DNA of 7,611 nt, taken from contig DAOVBF010000054.1 of assembly GCA_030673955.1 (NCBI GenBank), positions 1 to 7,611 of the forward strand, read 5' to 3'. Source of the stretch: Deltaproteobacteria bacterium. Lineage in GTDB: Bacteria > Myxococcota_A > UBA9160 > SZUA-336. The notes beneath the pieces are model-generated. The model ran no database searches. It had not been told where the DNA came from and was given only the letters and a program-made list of their open reading frames with translations. Positions 6,406 through 7,611 of this stretch are shown here, piece after piece (the first letter of the stretch is position 1; the number at the start of each line of letters is the position of its first letter). Both the position numbers and the translations under genes were made by a program.

Positions 6406-6424
6406 CTGCCTAGAATCTAGGCAG
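6406..6424. promoter_or_regulatory. 19-bp perfect palindrome in the divergent dusB/moeA region (candidate operator)
   Basis: CTGCCTAGAATCTAGGCAG has nine-base arms around a single central A. It lies 20 bp before the moeA ATG and 42 bp before the longest dusB start, in the only divergent intergenic region of the window. It could be a dimeric repressor site. As RNA it would form an eight-pair stem with an AAT loop just upstream of the moeA ribosome binding site. There is no T-run, so it is not a normal terminator. By eye, its two CTAG tetramers are the only ones in the window. Confidence 0.55.
6411..6416 (+). promoter_or_regulatory. Possible -10 element for moeA
   Basis: TAGAAT differs from the TATAAT consensus at one position and sits inside the palindrome. 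It would place transcription start near 6423, about 21 bp before the moeA ATG. No good -35 hexamer lies 16-18 bp upstream; the best is a poor TCGCGA at 6389. This is a weak call that depends on the context. Confidence 0.25.
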
Positions 6425-6430
6425 GTTAGC

Positions 6431-6443
6431 TGGAGGAGGGGGT
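6431..6443 (+). promoter_or_regulatory. Ribosome binding site of moeA
   Basis: TGGAGGAGGGGGT immediately precedes the ATG at 6444. It contains GGAGG with about seven bases of spacing, which supports this start over the in-frame ATG ten codons further on (6474). Confidence 0.8.
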
Positions 6444-7611
6444 ATGCGCGAGCCTGAAGTCAAGCCTGAGCGCATGGAGGTCAGCATCGCGGAGGCCCGG
6501 GACACCATCCTGGGCTCGCTGAGGCCGCTGGGCTCCGAGACCGTGAGTCTGCGGGAGGCGGTGGGGCGCGTGCTCTCGGAGGAGGTCCGCTCGGACCGCT
6601 GGGTCCCCCCGCTGGACAACTCGGCCATGGACGGCTTTGCGCTGCGGGCGGAGGACGTGCAGGAAGTGCCGGCGGAGCTCCGGGTGGTGGAGGACCTGCC
6701 CGCGGGCCGCCGCAGCCGGCGCAAGCTCGGCCCGGGTGAGGCCGCGCGCATCATGACGGGCGCCGCCATGCCCGAAGCGGCCGATGCGGTCGTGATGCAG
6801 GAGCACACCGAGTTCGCCGGGGACCATCTGATCGTCCGGCAGTCGGTCCAGCTCGGGGAGAACATCCGTCGTGCCGGTGCGGATGTCCGTTCCGGCACAC
6901 CCGTTGCCAGTCCCGGCACGGTCCTGCGCCCGGCCCACATCGGGATGCTGGCCGCCATCGGCCGCACCACGGTGCAGGTCGTGACGCGCCCGCGCGTGGC
7001 CATCGTGGCTACGGGCGACGAGCTGGTCGAACCGGACAGGCTCACGGATGACGGGCGGATCGCGAGCTCCAACAGCTACACGCTTCAGGCAGCGCTGCAG
7101 GAGGTGGGTGCGGAGCCTGTCTATCTGGGGATTGCTCCCGACGAGCCTCAGGCGATCGCCGAGCGCTTCCGTCGCGCGCTCTGCTGCGATGTCGTCGTCT
7201 CGACGGGGGGCGTTTCCGTCGGGGATCGCGATTGGATCAAGTTCGTGCTGGCCGAGCTCGGGGGATCGATGCGGCTCTGGCGTGTTCGTATGAAGCCCGG
7301 CGCGCCGGTCGCTTTAGCCATGGTGCGAGAGCGTCCGGTTTTCGGCCTGCCGGGGAATCCCGTCTCGACTTTGGTGACCTTCGAACAGTTCGTGCGTCCA
7401 GCGCTGCTGCGCATGATGCGACACCAACGAGTGTTCAGACCGGTCGAGCCCGCCATCCTGGCCGAGGAGTACGAGAAGCCTGCGGGTCGGATGCACTTCG
7501 TGCGCGTCATGCTCCAGGAGCGGGACGGGCGGCGTTTCGCGTTTCCGACGGGCGACCAGAGCTCCGGCATCCTGCTTTCGATGGTTCGCGCGGACGGGCT
7601 GGCGATCGTGC
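6444..7611 (+). CDS. moeA: Molybdopterin molybdenumtransferase (3' end cut by right edge)
   Basis: MoeA inserts molybdate into adenylylated molybdopterin, the last common step of molybdenum cofactor synthesis, in the cytosol. It belongs with the gephyrin E domain and plant Cnx1E. The first 389 residues are present, close to the roughly 400-residue family length, so only a short C-terminal tail is missing. Motifs in order are VPPLDNSAMDGFALR at 54-68, RIMTGAAMPEAADAVVMQE at 102-120, GENIRRAGADV at 138-148, the MoCF-domain start VAIVATGDEL at 185-194, SSNSYTLQAAL at 208-218, STGGVSVGDRDW at 253-264, MKPGAPVA at 283-290, FGLPGNPVS at 300-308 and the domain IV end FPTGDQSSGILLSM at 367-380. The position normally Glu in the GEDV motif is Ala146, a minor variation. 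It is transcribed divergently from dusB, with 79 bp between starts. No other cofactor gene is visible; more may lie downstream. Confidence 0.96.
   Translation, partial: MREPEVKPERMEVSIAEARDTILGSLRPLGSETVSLREAVGRVLSEEVRSDRWVPPLDNSAMDGFALRAEDVQEVPAELRVVEDLPAGRRSRRKLGPGEAARIMTGAAMPEAADAVVMQEHTEFAGDHLIVRQSVQLGENIRRAGADVRSGTPVASPGTVLRPAHIGMLAAIGRTTVQVVTRPRVAIVATGDELVEPDRLTDDGRIASSNSYTLQAALQEVGAEPVYLGIAPDEPQAIAERFRRALCCDVVVSTGGVSVGDRDWIKFVLAELGGSMRLWRVRMKPGAPVALAMVRERPVFGLPGNPVSTLVTFEQFVRPALLRMMRHQRVFRPVEPAILAEEYEKPAGRMHFVRVMLQERDGRRFAFPTGDQSSGILLSMVRADGLAIV

Noticed and set aside
6365..6443. Sigma-54 promoter for dusB or moeA
   Set aside because: I looked for a TGGC-N7-TGC type pair on both strands of the intergenic region and found none, so NtrC autoregulation through sigma-54 here is not supported.
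5435..6457. 340-codon plus-strand open frame
   Set aside because: It is antisense to dusB and runs through the intergenic palindrome and moeA start; no recognisable motif.
6410..7072. Minus-strand open frames opposite moeA
   Set aside because: They are Ser/Arg/Thr-rich shadows of a well-supported moeA on the plus strand.

Overview
The window is a GC-rich (about 65% by eye), densely coded bacterial chromosome segment. Seven genes run leftwards on the minus strand and one, moeA, runs rightwards from a short divergent intergenic region at about 6365-6443. Gene content is housekeeping and regulatory. I see no RNA genes, insertion sequences, CRISPR arrays, phage genes or other accessory elements. 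The E. coli-type Asd, the DusB/NtrB/NtrC trio and the sigma-54 activator point to a proteobacterium in the broad sense. The high GC and mixed gene order would suit a Myxococcota or deltaproteobacterial-type lineage, but this placement is inference and not secure.

Reading the minus-strand block in the direction of transcription: dusB (6364 to 5342), ntrB (5345 to 4260), ntrC (4263 to 2824), thiE (2827 to 2177), a concentrative nucleoside transporter (2171 to 927), a MAPEG-family membrane protein (912 to 484), then, after a 75-bp gap, the start of asd (408 running off the left edge). The first four genes are joined by three successive 4-base stop/start overlaps (ATGA, ATGA, TTGA). The next gaps are 5 and 14 bp, so dusB to the MAPEG gene is almost certainly one operon. 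asd may be read through from it or have its own promoter.

Functionally, the dusB-ntrB-ntrC order matches the nifR3-ntrB-ntrC arrangement known from alphaproteobacteria: a tRNA dihydrouridine synthase followed by the soluble nitrogen-sensing kinase and its sigma-54-dependent response regulator. Here the set continues into thiamine phosphate synthase and a nucleoside importer, which suggests a nitrogen-responsive or growth-linked operon with salvage functions. moeA, for molybdenum cofactor synthesis, is divergent and nearly complete.

The non-coding signal that stands out is a perfect 19-bp palindrome in the moeA/dusB intergenic region. It contains the only two CTAG tetramers I could find in the whole window. 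Two gene junctions (dusB/ntrB and thiE/transporter) also carry seven-base homopolymers in the phase of a -1 slippery site, where a slip would fuse the two proteins. I did not find a convincing new multi-gene system; most of the window is conventional.
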